A DNA stretch of 64,000 nt, taken from Deinococcus malanensis (GTDB taxonomy: Bacteria; Deinococcota; Deinococci; Deinococcales; Deinococcaceae). The position numbers were made by a program, and so were the translations under genes. Each line of letters starts with the position of its first letter. Position 1 is the first letter of the stretch. Under the pieces are notes generated by a model that was not told the origin of the DNA, searched no databases, and was given only the letters and a program-made list of their open reading frames with translations. The stretch lies in NCBI RefSeq assembly GCF_014647655.1, contig NZ_BMPP01000001.1:222943-286942 (forward strand). Reading direction: 5' to 3'. This document shows, in pieces, positions 19,567-30,477 of this stretch.

Positions 19567-21000
19567 CGGCACCTCGTGAATACCGAACTCGTCACGTAAG
19601 GCAGTCAGGGCCGCGTGATACCCGGCCATACCATGAACACCGCCGCCTGGAGGTGTGCTGCTGCTGCACAGATACCAGCCTCGTACCGGTGTGCGGTAGG
19701 GGGTCAGCCCCAGGTACGGCCGGGCCAGCAGCCCCCACAGGGTTCCGGCTCCACCGTTGACGTCGCCACCACGGAATACCGGGCTGAACGCCTCAAGAGC
19801 AGGGGCTGTCGTGACGTGCCGCGCCAGGATCCGCCTGCTGAATCCCGGAGCAAAGCGCTCGATCTGGGCCTCGGCCGTGCCGCTCACATCGGTACCGCTG
19901 CCGTGTGGCACATGCACATATGCCCAGAAGGTGTGATTGCCAGCCGGGGCCCGACTGGCGTCAAACAACGTATGTTGCGCGGCCAGCACGTACGGCCGGG
20001 CTGAGACCCCTGCGCGCAGCCCGGCTTCTGAGGTCAGCACATCCTGTTCAGGGCCGCCCAGATGCAGGGTGCCAGCACGGGTCATGCGTGGATCGGCCCA
20101 GGGAACGGGGCCTTCCAGCGCGTAATCGAACTTCTGCACGCCTGCGCCGTAGCGGAACCGGCCCAGCGCCTCTCGGTAGTTGGAAGGGGCACGCTGCCCG
20201 AGCAGGTTCAGCAGGACCTGAGGACTGCTGTCTACCAGGATGGCCCGCGCATCCGGCAGGTCGGCGGCGGTACGAACACTCACCCCAGTCACGACCTCCC
20301 CGCCCAGGAAACGCAGGTAGGCACACAGCGCATCCGGAATGGCCTGGGCACCTCCCTTTGGAAAGGGCCAGCCCACGGCATGAGCCAGCAGGGCCAGAAC
20401 CACCGTCGCTGCCGCCGTACCGGGGGTAGATAACGGCAGCGCGGTATGCGCAGCCAGCCCGGCCCAGAGCGCGCGGGCCTCGGGCGTCTTGAACACGGCG
20501 CGGCCAGCCCGCTGCGCAGATGGCAAACCACGCAGTCCAAAGCGTGCCAGGGTCAGAGGATGAGACGGGACGCGGACGAGCGGCCGCAGAATGTCGTGCA
20601 GCAACCCTTCCCAGTCCGAAAGCAGCGGAGCCATCAGCCGCCGGTAGACCGGGCCGTCTGGGCCCAGTGCGTCGATGGTGGCGTCCAGGCTGCGCTCCAG
20701 GGTGACCGTCCGCGTGGCCGAAAGAGCATGGGCCACCGGCGCCGGGGGCTGAATCCAGTCCAGCCCGAACGCGTGCAGCGGCCACTGCCGGAAGGCAGGA
20801 CTGGCGGCGGTCAGCGGATGAATCGCTGACCCCACGTCATGCACGAAGCCGGGCAGCGTCAGTGGTGCGCTGCTGGCCCCACCGCCGGGCCGGGCATGGG
20901 CTTCCAGGACCTGAACCTTGAGTCCGGCCCGCGCCAGGGTAACGGCGGCAGCAAGTCCATTTGGACCAGCGCCCACCACCACCGCGTCGAGCCGGGTCAT
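19564..21000 (-). CDS. CrtI-like NAD(P)/FAD-dependent oxidoreductase
   Basis: A 478-residue flavoprotein of the phytoene-desaturase-like superfamily. The N-terminal dinucleotide motif is [28 protein letters not shown], with the ARPGGGASS loop. The C-terminal FAD motif is [22 protein letters not shown]. The substrate is unknown; members act on carotenoids and other isoprenoids, but no carotenoid gene is adjacent. Start ATG 21000 lies 6 nt after TAGGCT, so it is probably leaderless. Confidence 0.85.
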   Translation of the reverse strand: MTRLDAVVVGAGPNGLAAAVTLARAGLKVQVLEAHARPGGGASSAPLTLPGFVHDVGSAIHPLTAASPAFRQWPLHAFGLDWIQPPAPVAHALSATRTVTLERSLDATIDALGPDGPVYRRLMAPLLSDWEGLLHDILRPLVRVPSHPLTLARFGLRGLPSAQRAGRAVFKTPEARALWAGLAAHTALPLSTPGTAAATVVLALLAHAVGWPFPKGGAQAIPDALCAYLRFLGGEVVTGVSVRTAADLPDARAILVDSSPQVLLNLLGQRAPSNYREALGRFRYGAGVQKFDYALEGPVPWADPRMTRAGTLHLGGPEQDVLTSEAGLRAGVSARPYVLAAQHTLFDASRAPAGNHTFWAYVHVPHGSGTDVSGTAEAQIERFAPGFSRRILARHVTTAPALEAFSPVFRGGDVNGGAGTLWGLLARPYLGLTPYRTPVRGWYLCSSSTPPGGGVHGMAGYHAALTALRDEFGIHEVP

Positions 21001-21006
21001 GCGCCC

Positions 21007-21012
21007 AGCCTA
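21007..21012 (-). promoter_or_regulatory. -10 box for leaderless CrtI-like gene
   Basis: TAGGCT on the minus strand, 6 nt before ATG 21000. Confidence 0.5.
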
Positions 21013-21099
21013 GAGTATCTGCCAGGAGCCATCCGGCGGCTTCGGCAGTGACCAACATTGGACATGCCTGAAATGCAGGACCGCAGCTGCCTGGAGGCT

Positions 21100-21139
21100 G
21101 CCCGTCCCTGAATCCGATCCAGAAGGCTCAGGGACGGGC
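21100..21139 (-). terminator. Stem-loop downstream of META-domain gene
   Basis: 12-bp perfect arms GCCCGTCCCTGA/TCAGGGACGGGC (21100-21111 with 21128-21139) with a 16-nt loop. No U-tract follows; it could terminate transcription or protect the 3' end. Confidence 0.4.
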
Positions 21140-21239
21140 CCTGTCCCAAAGCCCTGGCGAGGCCTGCACGGACGCTGCTTGCCGGCAGACCGTCCCAATT
21201 GGATTTTTCTGTTATGTCGGCAGCTGCACCTCTGACACG

Positions 21240-22034
21240 TCAGGGTTTCTTGGCCACCTCACGGCGCAGGAGGTGAATCTCTCCAGCCGTGCTGCTGAGA
21301 ACAAGGTTCTGTGCGGTGCGGGTGATGGTCAGCGGAGAATTGAGCACCTCGGTTAGAGCCCCTTCCTGTGCAGTCAGGGCAACGTCACAGGTCAGACGGG
21401 TGGTACCTGACGTGGTGAAGGTTACGACCGGGCCGCTTTGCTGAAGGGAGCCGAATACGCGGTTGCAGCCGGTGGCTGCACTGAACTGGCGCAGGTTCCG
21501 GTCCGTACTCATCATGAAATTCAGGCTTGCGGGAGCGGACAGGGCGACGGCACCGCCCTGAGTTTTGAGCCGGGCTACGGTCCACTCACCCTGCAGGTCC
21601 GGAGGAAGAATCGCAGCGCTGTTCCCCGATGCGCGGAAGACCAGCCGGCCGGCTTTACCACTGAAGAGGGTGAGCGTGGTGCCCTTCAGTTCGTACCGTA
21701 TGACCTGCTGCATAAGATTCAGGAATCCTTCTTCCTGTGCCGTGCGCTCTGCGTCGGTACAGGCGCGGCGTGACTGAAAGAGTGGACCGAAGGTCATGGA
21801 CTGGGTCAGTACGCTGGCCCGGGCAGAAAACGTGTTACAGCCGGTCTGACCCACCACGCGGGTCCCCTCGAACTTCATGGTGGGAACCTGGGCCAGCACA
21901 ATTGGACGGTCTGTGGTGACCATGCCGGTCAGTTCCCAGGTCACGCCTTTCAATCCTGATGCATTGGACGAACTGACAGCCTGAACAGAGCGTGGAACCG
22001 CGAGCAGCATGGAGACCAGGAGGAAGTGTCGCAC
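21240..22034 (-). CDS. Secreted protein with two META (HslJ-like) domains
   Basis: A 264-residue protein. From GTG 22034 the sequence begins [19 protein letters not shown], an ideal signal peptide. Two META-type domains follow, each with the conserved cysteine-bearing core: [14 protein letters not shown] (with a paired Cys in RRACTDAE) and [12 protein letters not shown] (with [14 protein letters not shown]). META/HslJ domains are stress-linked and often exported. The start is decided by TACAGT 7 nt upstream of GTG 22034; the frame also opens 14 codons earlier, but that spoils the signal peptide. Divergent from prs. Confidence 0.82.
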   Translation of the reverse strand: MRHFLLVSMLLAVPRSVQAVSSSNASGLKGVTWELTGMVTTDRPIVLAQVPTMKFEGTRVVGQTGCNTFSARASVLTQSMTFGPLFQSRRACTDAERTAQEEGFLNLMQQVIRYELKGTTLTLFSGKAGRLVFRASGNSAAILPPDLQGEWTVARLKTQGGAVALSAPASLNFMMSTDRNLRQFSAATGCNRVFGSLQQSGPVVTFTTSGTTRLTCDVALTAQEGALTEVLNSPLTITRTAQNLVLSSTAGEIHLLRREVAKKP

Positions 22035-22041
22035 GGCACAC

Positions 22042-22047
22042 ACTGTA
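22042..22047 (-). promoter_or_regulatory. -10 box for leaderless META-domain gene
   Basis: TACAGT on the minus strand lies 7 nt before GTG 22034. It decides the start codon in favour of the signal-peptide form. Confidence 0.55.
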
Positions 22048-22250
22048 TGGGCGGGGTTCACGCCGTTATGCCGCACATGCGCCTGTCCGGTCGAAAAGGA
22101 CGTTTCCGCGGCTGGCAGATCAGGAGACCCGGTGTTCCTGGCCTGGGCACGCTGTCAGGCCATGACACCTGCCCTTACGGACCGGTATGCTTCCCTGGCG
22201 TCAACGCCCGTCGCCTTGTTTCATTCTTTATGCACCCGGAGGATTCTACC

Positions 22251-23246
<996 letters not shown>

Positions 23247-23256
23247 AGCCGGCAGG

Positions 23257-23293
23257 AACAAAGGGGCGGGGAGATCTGGTCCTGCCCTTTGTT
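23257..23293 (+). terminator. Terminator after prs
   Basis: AACAAAGGG pairs with CCCTTTGTT (23257-23265 with 23285-23293), with further G-C pairing inside. It lies 10 nt after the stop. Confidence 0.55.
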
Positions 23294-23427
23294 GCGTTGT
23301 CTGGGTTACAGAGTTTTTCCAATGGTGACCCCGGGCAGCTGGAGCGTTGATTTCTGGACTGACAGTGGTTCGCTTTCCCGGCTGGCGCTTCTTGCCGCCC
23401 AGCACAGCCCAGAGGTGCGTGGCAAGG

Positions 23428-23433
23428 TATGCT
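23428..23433 (+). promoter_or_regulatory. -10 box for leaderless holin-like gene
   Basis: TATGCT lies 7 nt before ATG 23441 and overlaps an earlier in-frame ATG at 23429. This spacing favours 23441 as the start of the three-gene operon. Confidence 0.55.
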
Positions 23434-23440
23434 GCTGGTT

Positions 23441-23809
23441 ATGGGATTCCTGCTGAGGTTGCTGGTGACCGCTCTGGCCCTGTACGTGCTGACCAGGGTT
23501 TACAGCGGCGTCACTTTTGCGCCGGGCGCCGGGCTGGTCAGCATACTGATTGCCGCGCTGGTCATGGGCATCGTCAACGCGCTGATCCGGCCTGTGCTGC
23601 TTCTGCTGAGCCTGCCTATCAATGTCCTGACGCTGGGCCTGTTCACGCTTGTGGTCAATGCAGTCGTGCTGCTGATCGTGGCTGCCGTGACGGCCCTCAA
23701 TGTTGCTGGCTTTGGAGCCGCGTTTATCGGCGCTCTGCTGCTGACCATTATTTCGTGGGTGCTTGACGCCATTGTTGGCGCACTGGGCCTGGACGGAGGC
23801 CGCGATTAA
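23441..23809 (+). CDS. Phage-holin-family (YvlD-like) membrane protein
   Basis: A 122-residue, very hydrophobic protein with four predicted membrane helices. The segment NALIRPVLLLLSLPINVLTLGLFTLVVNAVVLLIVA carries the typical N-x-x-x-R-P-x-x-x-x-L-x-x-P pattern of the PF04020/YvlD family. These are chromosomal membrane proteins, not true phage holins. It is the first gene of an operon with panC and pilT, and its stop codon overlaps a potential ATT start of panC. Confidence 0.82.
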   Translation: MGFLLRLLVTALALYVLTRVYSGVTFAPGAGLVSILIAALVMGIVNALIRPVLLLLSLPINVLTLGLFTLVVNAVVLLIVAAVTALNVAGFGAAFIGALLLTIISWVLDAIVGALGLDGGRD

Positions 23810-24683
23810 GACGCCGACCCTGATCATGGCTCCCGAGGAACTGCGTGCCTCATTAAAGGGCCTGGGAGCAGTTGGCTTTGTGCCGACAATGGGTTACCTG
23901 CACGAAGGGCACGCCACCCTGATCCGCCGGGCCCGGCAGGACCATCCGGATGGACGGGTGGTGGTCAGCGTATTCGTAAACCCCATGCAGTTCGGTCCTG
24001 CTGAGGATCTCAGTCGCTATCCCCGCAACCTGGACGGCGACCTGCAGGTGGCGGGACAGGCCGGCGCAGACATCGTGTTTCACCCCGACGCCGCTCAGAT
24101 GTACCCCGAGGGCTTCAGCACCCGCGTCAGCGTCGCGGGCGTCAGCGAGCCGCTGGACGGCGCCGCCCGCCCTGGACACTTCACGGGGGTGACCACCGTG
24201 GTCCTCAAGCTGCTGAATATGGTGCGTCCTGACCGGGCGTATTTCGGAGAAAAGGACTGGCAGCAGCTGGCCGTCGTGCGCCGCATGGTGGCGGACCTGA
24301 ACGTGCCGGTGCAGGTGGTTGGCGTGCCCACGGTCCGGGACCCCTCCGGGCTGGCGCTGAGCAGCCGCAACAGTTACCTTACCGAGGAGCAGAAGACGCG
24401 GGCGACCGTGCTTTCACGTGCGCTCAGGGCTGTGCAGGCGGCCTATGCTGACGGCGAGCGCCATACGCAGGCACTGCAGCAGGCGGGCATGAACATTCTG
24501 ACTGCAGAAAGTGAAGCCACCCCCGATTATCTGAGTGTGGTCAACAGCCACCTTCAGGGAACCGAACTTGTCACGCCCGATCCCCTCAACCGCGTCCTGG
24601 TCGCTGCCCGGATGTTCGGTGTGCGCCTGATAGACAACCTGCCGCTGGACCCTGGTCCGGACGGCACCGGGAGGAACGCATGA
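23805..24683 (+). CDS. panC: Pantothenate synthetase (pantoate-beta-alanine ligase)
   Basis: PanC joins pantoate and beta-alanine with ATP in CoA biosynthesis. Motifs: PTMGYLHEGHATLIRRAR (HIGH-like), VFVNPMQFGPAEDLSRYPR, GVTTVVLKLLNMVRPDRAYFGEKDWQQL and SSRNSYL. The start is unusual. The first ATG (23826) would lose the first beta strand (KTPTLI) and is 26 nt from the only Shine-Dalgarno sequence. GGAGG at 23795-23799 is 5 nt before ATT 23805, which overlaps the TAA stop of the upstream gene. ATT 23805 is therefore proposed, with CTG 23820 or ATG 23826 as alternatives. The stop overlaps pilT (ATGA). Confidence 0.9.
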   Translation: MKTPTLIMAPEELRASLKGLGAVGFVPTMGYLHEGHATLIRRARQDHPDGRVVVSVFVNPMQFGPAEDLSRYPRNLDGDLQVAGQAGADIVFHPDAAQMYPEGFSTRVSVAGVSEPLDGAARPGHFTGVTTVVLKLLNMVRPDRAYFGEKDWQQLAVVRRMVADLNVPVQVVGVPTVRDPSGLALSSRNSYLTEEQKTRATVLSRALRAVQAAYADGERHTQALQQAGMNILTAESEATPDYLSVVNSHLQGTELVTPDPLNRVLVAARMFGVRLIDNLPLDPGPDGTGRNA

Positions 24684-25756
24684 CCCTGGAAGAACTGCTG
24701 CGCGAACTGATCTCACACCGCGCATCCGACATTCACCTGCAGGCCGGGAGTCCGCCGATGGGCCGGATTGACGGCGTCCTGGTTCCGTTTGGCACTGAAG
24801 CGCTGATGCCGCCTGATACTGAGGCCCTGGCCCAGACCATCCTGAACCCGGAGCAGTGGGAGGATTTCGAGTACCGGCAGGAACTTGACACCTCCTACAC
24901 CGCCCCGGGTCTGGGCCGCTTCCGATGTAACGTCTTCAGGCAGCGCGGCGCAGTGGGCGTGGTGATGCGTGTGGTGTCCGACGCGGTGCCGGGCTTCGAG
25001 ACCCTGGGCCTGCCGGCCGACGTTATGCGTCATTTCGCGGACGCTCCTCGCGGGCTGGTGCTGGTGACCGGCCCCACCGGCAGCGGCAAAAGTACTACCC
25101 TGGCCAGCCTGATCGACCACATCAACCGCACCTACGCGCACAACATCATTACCATCGAGGATCCCATCGAGATCCTGCACCGCAACAAGCGCAGCCTCGT
25201 GGTACAGCGCGAGGTCGGCAACGACACCCGGGATTTCCGGACTGCACTCAAATACGCCATGCGGCAGGACCCGGACGTCATCATGATCGGGGAAATGCGT
25301 GACCGTGAAACAGTGGACGCCGCGTTGTCGGCCGCGCAGACCGGGCATCTGGTGCTCAGCACCCTGCACACCCAGGATTCGGTCCGGACGGTGAATCGCA
25401 TCATCGAGTTCTTCGCGCCACACGAACGCGAGCAGGTGCGGCTGCAGCTGGCAGAGTCGCTGATCGGCATTGTCAGCCAGCGTCTGCTGCGCCGCGCAGA
25501 CGGCGTGGGCCGGGTCCTGGCCAACGAGATTCTGCTGAACACCCCCCTCATCCAGGACTACATCCGTGATGAGGACCGTACCCCGCTGATCAAGGACGCC
25601 CTCCTGGAAGACAACATCCGCGGCATGCATACCTTTGATCAGCATCTGGTGCAGCTGTATCAGCACAATCTGATCACCTTCGAAGAGGCCACCGACGCGG
25701 CGACCAGCCCGCATGAGCTCAAGCTGATGGTCACGCGCGCGGGATTTGCTTCCTGA
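24680..25756 (+). CDS. pilT: Type IV pilus retraction ATPase PilT
   Basis: A hexameric ATPase that retracts type IV pili, driving twitching and often DNA uptake. Walker A is GPTGSGKST (residues 131-139). The Asp box TIEDPIEILH, Walker B DPDVIMIGEMRD and His box TGHLVLSTLHTQDS are intact. The C-terminal AIRNLIRE motif of canonical PilT is not evident, so it could be a PilT paralogue (PilU-type). It overlaps panC by 4 nt (ATGA) and is the last gene of the operon. Confidence 0.92.
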   Translation: MTLEELLRELISHRASDIHLQAGSPPMGRIDGVLVPFGTEALMPPDTEALAQTILNPEQWEDFEYRQELDTSYTAPGLGRFRCNVFRQRGAVGVVMRVVSDAVPGFETLGLPADVMRHFADAPRGLVLVTGPTGSGKSTTLASLIDHINRTYAHNIITIEDPIEILHRNKRSLVVQREVGNDTRDFRTALKYAMRQDPDVIMIGEMRDRETVDAALSAAQTGHLVLSTLHTQDSVRTVNRIIEFFAPHEREQVRLQLAESLIGIVSQRLLRRADGVGRVLANEILLNTPLIQDYIRDEDRTPLIKDALLEDNIRGMHTFDQHLVQLYQHNLITFEEATDAATSPHELKLMVTRAGFAS

Positions 25757-25852
25757 GGCTGAGGACGCAGACCTCGTCACGGCACCGGTGCACGGCCTGA
25801 AGCTCAGATTCGCCGTGGTCAGGCTATGTGGGCTTCCCTGCAGCAGACCTGC

Positions 25853-25892
25853 CAAAAAAGAGGAACCGGACCGTATGGATGCGGTCCGGTTC
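25853..25892 (-). terminator. Intrinsic terminator of amylase gene
   Basis: 11-bp perfect arms GAACCGGACCG/CGGTCCGGTTC (25863-25873 with 25882-25892). On the minus strand they are followed by CTCTTTTTTGG. It probably also stops pilT transcription. Confidence 0.75.
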
Positions 25893-25919
25893 TGCGGTTT
25901 CAGCCTGCGATGTGATTTC

Positions 25920-27539
25920 TTACCGGGCCCTGTAGATGGCGAACGATTTGCCGGGCAGGCTGACCGTCACGGAGCCGTTGCTGCTGGTCACCGTGGCCAG
26001 CGCACCCTGTCCCGCCTGATCGTCAAAGACGCGGTTGGCGAGGTAGCTGCGGTCGGCACTGCTGATCCCGGTGTTGGCCCCGATGTTGAGGGTCACACTG
26101 GCCGAGGTGACGTTGTTGTTGAAGGCCACGATCAGGCGGCTGCCAGTCGTGCTGTCGCTGTAGCCACGGTAGAAGGCAAATACGTTGGTCCCACCATTGG
26201 GACGCCACATCTCTGCGTAGGAACCCTTCCACAGCCCTGGGTTGTTGGTTCGTACGCTCGAAAGTTTCTGAACCAGGTTGAAGGTCAGCCCGGGATTGGG
26301 TAGAAAGCCGCTGTAGGTGCCGCTGCGGCCGGTGCTGGTCCAGGCCCACGACGGCATGTCACGGCGGTTGTCGGGGTCTCCGCCGCCGTACATGGCGATC
26401 TCGTTGCCGTAGTACAGCTGCGGGATGCCGGGCAGGGTCATCAGGGCGCCCAGCGCCATATGGTAGCGGCGGCGAATCTCGTCCTCCGCGACCCCATAGC
26501 CGGGTTCGTTGAGGAAGCGGGGCACGTCGTGGTTGTCCAGCAGATTGACGGTCAGCAGGGCGCGGTTCATCCCGAGCGTGCCAACATAGTCCTGAACGCT
26601 GCTGGCCAGGGTGTCCATGCTGCCGGCCTTGGCGATGCTGCTGACCAGGGCGCTGCGCAGTGGAAAGTTGAAGGCGCTGTCAAATCCGGCGTCGTAGTAG
26701 GGCTTGATCTGCGAGGCGCTGCCGGTAACGAAGGCCTCCGCCAGCAGGAAGGTGTTCGGGCGGGCGTTGAGCACTCCGGGAATCCAGTTGTACTGCCAGT
26801 AGTTCATGGGTACGTGTTTGGCTGTGTCCATGCGGATCGCGTCAATGCCGTAGGTACTGGTCCAGTTCTTGCTGAGGTTGGTCAGGTAGGTCGCCACGGT
26901 GCTGTCTTCCTGGCGGAAGTCGGGCAGGCCTGCCAGCGGGCAGTTGATGTCGTCGCCGGTGCAGTTGCTGTGAAACCATCCAGGGTTGGTTTTGGCGACA
27001 CTGGCGCCGTAGCCGGCATGATTGGCCACCATATCCATCATGTAGCGCATGCCGTTGTTGTGCAGGTCGGTAATCAGGCCGCTGAGTTCGCTGCCGGTGC
27101 CGAGCTTGGGCTCGACAGCGAGGTCACTGGGGTTTTTGAAGTTCGGCCAGTAGCCGTGGTAGCCGCACGACGCGGTGGATGTCCCCGGATTGACTTCGGG
27201 AACCTGGGCATAGACTGGCGTGGTCCAGAGGGTGCCGGCCCCCAGGCCCTTGATGTACGAAATTTTCTGGCGGAGGCCCGACAGGTCGCCCCCGTGGAAC
27301 TTATAGGGACTGTTGCGGTCGAGGCAGTACGGTTGACCCAGCGTGTCGTTGCCAGTGTTGCCGTTGAAAAAGCGGTCCGGCAGGCTCAGGTAGATGATCT
27401 GCCGGCGCCAGGTATCAATATTGGTTCCACTGATGGCCTGTGGGCCAAGGAAAGGGTCAGGATCATTTGATGTGGAAGTGCTTCCACAAGCAGCAAGAAC
27501 AAGAGAGATGGCCAGCAGACTGCCCAGACGACGTTTCAC
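25920..27539 (-). CDS. GH13 alpha-amylase family lipoprotein
   Basis: A 539-residue extracytoplasmic glycoside hydrolase. The N-terminus is a lipoprotein signal with lipobox LAAC (Cys18). GH13 conserved regions: region I DMVANH (169-174), region II GIDAIRMD with nucleophile Asp238, region III with acid/base Glu268 in LLAEAF, and region IV LLDNHD with Asp338. A C-terminal all-beta domain follows. It hydrolyses starch or maltodextrins at the cell surface. Start GTG 27539 has AGGAGA 6 nt upstream. It is divergent from a MalK-type ATPase gene, which fits maltodextrin use. Confidence 0.92.
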   Translation of the reverse strand: MKRRLGSLLAISLVLAACGSTSTSNDPDPFLGPQAISGTNIDTWRRQIIYLSLPDRFFNGNTGNDTLGQPYCLDRNSPYKFHGGDLSGLRQKISYIKGLGAGTLWTTPVYAQVPEVNPGTSTASCGYHGYWPNFKNPSDLAVEPKLGTGSELSGLITDLHNNGMRYMMDMVANHAGYGASVAKTNPGWFHSNCTGDDINCPLAGLPDFRQEDSTVATYLTNLSKNWTSTYGIDAIRMDTAKHVPMNYWQYNWIPGVLNARPNTFLLAEAFVTGSASQIKPYYDAGFDSAFNFPLRSALVSSIAKAGSMDTLASSVQDYVGTLGMNRALLTVNLLDNHDVPRFLNEPGYGVAEDEIRRRYHMALGALMTLPGIPQLYYGNEIAMYGGGDPDNRRDMPSWAWTSTGRSGTYSGFLPNPGLTFNLVQKLSSVRTNNPGLWKGSYAEMWRPNGGTNVFAFYRGYSDSTTGSRLIVAFNNNVTSASVTLNIGANTGISSADRSYLANRVFDDQAGQGALATVTSSNGSVTVSLPGKSFAIYRAR

Positions 27540-28062
27540 AACAGGTCTCCTTACGCGACGGACTCGCGTGTTTCAAATGTTTGGAACTGGTAGATCATAT
27601 GACTGTTGTTACAATCCGCTCTCCATTGTTTCTTTATTCACCCCTCATTCAAAGGCGCGGCAACGCTGTGCCCTGGGGCCGCAGCAGGTCATCCGGCGGC
27701 TCCAGTTCATAAGCTGTAATCGTGAGCCAAAGCTTGGTCTGGGCCACCCGAACCTCAGGGATTACCTGTAGAGCAGGCTGCCTTTTGGGCGGTGGTGTAC
27801 ATGTCCTACCTTCGATATCCAGGGCACATGTGCCGGATTCCGGCCGCTTTTCGGTGGCAGACCTTCGGCAACCCGGCTGTATAGAGCGGCCCAGCCGCGC
27901 TCAAAACCGATGCTCCGCGTCCTCGTGGTAAAGTGAAGTGTCAGCGCAGCGGCAATGTACACCTGGGTTTCTCGTTCTCGTACCCCGGTTGCCCGACCCG
28001 TTTCCTCCCGTCAGGGACGAAGCACATTCGCGGGCAAGAGCAGGGGCGAAAGGCAGGCATGT
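27540..28062. other. 523-bp divergent regulatory gap
   Basis: No credible gene is visible. The gap contains the amylase Shine-Dalgarno sequence, an imperfect 18-bp palindrome GTTTCAAATGTTTGGAAC at 27570-27587 and a perfect 12-bp palindrome GGCACATGTGCC at 27823-27834. Either palindrome could be a regulator site for the amylase/ATPase pair; neither is proven. Confidence 0.4.
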
Positions 28063-29271
<1,209 letters not shown>

Positions 29272-29303
29272 TCCTGCTCTCTGACAATTGAAAATAACCC
29301 GGT

Positions 29304-29344
29304 GGAGGAGCAGCCTATGTGCTAAGCTCCTCCGTCAGGTTTTA
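29304..29344 (+). terminator. Probable terminator after ABC ATPase gene
   Basis: Perfect 8-bp stem GGAGGAGC/GCTCCTCC (29304-29311 with 29326-29333), followed by GTCAGGTTTT. Confidence 0.5.
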
Positions 29345-29526
29345 TGGTGAATGCCAGGTTGCCTGAACTGCGCTCTCTGGAGCAGATGAACGCGTCTGTG
29401 TGGGCTTTCTCTGCACATAGATACATGCGCTACACTCGGCGCACCACAACTCTGTTCCTTCTTTCACAGTCCGTCCGGAGTGGCGGCGTGTCTACTCGAC
29501 CACTGCGTCCTTCTCAAGGAGAACCC

Positions 29527-30282
29527 ATGAAACATACCCTGCTGACCCTGACTGCCCTGGCCCTTCTGAGTGGCAGCGCTGATGCGCGCACCTGGGAGGC
29601 CATCAAACAGAGCGGAACCATCAAGATCGCCACTGAAGGAGCCTTCCCACCGTTCAACATGACCAAAGGCAAGGAACTGACGGGCTTTGAGGTCGATCTG
29701 GCCAACCAGTTGGCCAAGCAGCTGGGACTGAAGGTCCAGTGGGTCACCCAGCCCTTCGATAACCTGCTGATCGGCCTGAATCAGGACCGCTACGACTTTG
29801 TGATTGCCAGCCACGGCATCACGCCAGAGCGCGCAAAGGCCGTGAACTTTGCCAATCCCCACTACTGCACCGGGGGCGCCATCGTCACGCGTACCGGCGG
29901 TCCGAAAACAGCGGCGGCCCTGAAAGGCAAGAGGGTGGCCGTACAGGTGGGCACCACCTACCTGGAAAACGTGCGCAAGGTCCCTGGTGTGGGTGACGTC
30001 AAGACCTTCCCCAAGGACACCGATGCCCAGGCCGCACTGATGGCCGGCCGGGTCGACGCCTGGGTGGGCGACAAGTTTACCGGGATCGACCTGGTCAAGG
30101 CCCAGAAGGGCAAGGTTGTGCAGGGCGACATGCTGTTCAGGGAGCGCATCGCCATGGCCGTGAAAAAGGGCAACAGCAGCCTGCTCAAGGAACTGAACGC
30201 GGCGCTGGCCAAATCACAGGCCAACGGGACCTACGCCAAGCTCAGCAACCAGTACTTCGGACAGGACGTTCGCTGCAAATAA
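29527..30282 (+). CDS. Amino-acid ABC transporter substrate-binding protein
   Basis: A 251-residue periplasmic binding protein of family 3. Signal peptide MKHTLLTLTALALLSGSADA is present, with no lipobox. The mature start SGTIKIATEGAFPPFNMTKGKELTGFEVDLANQLAKQLG and YDFVIASHGITPERAKAVNF are classical SBP_bac_3 motifs for polar or basic amino acids. AAGGAG precedes ATG 29527. The permease follows 195 bp downstream; the ATPase is probably the gene at 36.06 kb. Confidence 0.9.
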   Translation: MKHTLLTLTALALLSGSADARTWEAIKQSGTIKIATEGAFPPFNMTKGKELTGFEVDLANQLAKQLGLKVQWVTQPFDNLLIGLNQDRYDFVIASHGITPERAKAVNFANPHYCTGGAIVTRTGGPKTAAALKGKRVAVQVGTTYLENVRKVPGVGDVKTFPKDTDAQAALMAGRVDAWVGDKFTGIDLVKAQKGKVVQGDMLFRERIAMAVKKGNSSLLKELNAALAKSQANGTYAKLSNQYFGQDVRCK

Positions 30283-30477
30283 GGTGAGAACAGGGGCCGG
30301 TTAAAGCCTCTGAACAGCGACATGATGGCGGGGGGCGCCCGGTTGCGCCATGACCGGGTGCCCTGTGCTCGCCTGAAATTGCTGTACTTTCCGCAGCCAG
30401 ACGCGGTATGCCATGCTCCAGACCATGAACGAATGTCCTGACCGTTTTGCCGTTCCCTGCTTTCCCCGGGGCACGGC

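Noticed and set aside
21210..21235. TTATGTCGGCAG as a radiation/desiccation response motif
   Set aside because: The known motif is a ~17-bp palindrome around TTATGTCATTGACATAA; the second half is absent here. No full match was found upstream of other genes in the window.
23441..23809. Evidence for a prophage because of a holin-family protein
   Set aside because: PF04020/YvlD-type proteins are ordinary chromosomal membrane proteins. No other phage gene is nearby and it is operonic with panC.
26460..27470. 336-codon plus-strand frame over the amylase gene
   Set aside because: A shadow of the GH13 gene, whose catalytic motifs are all present on the minus strand.
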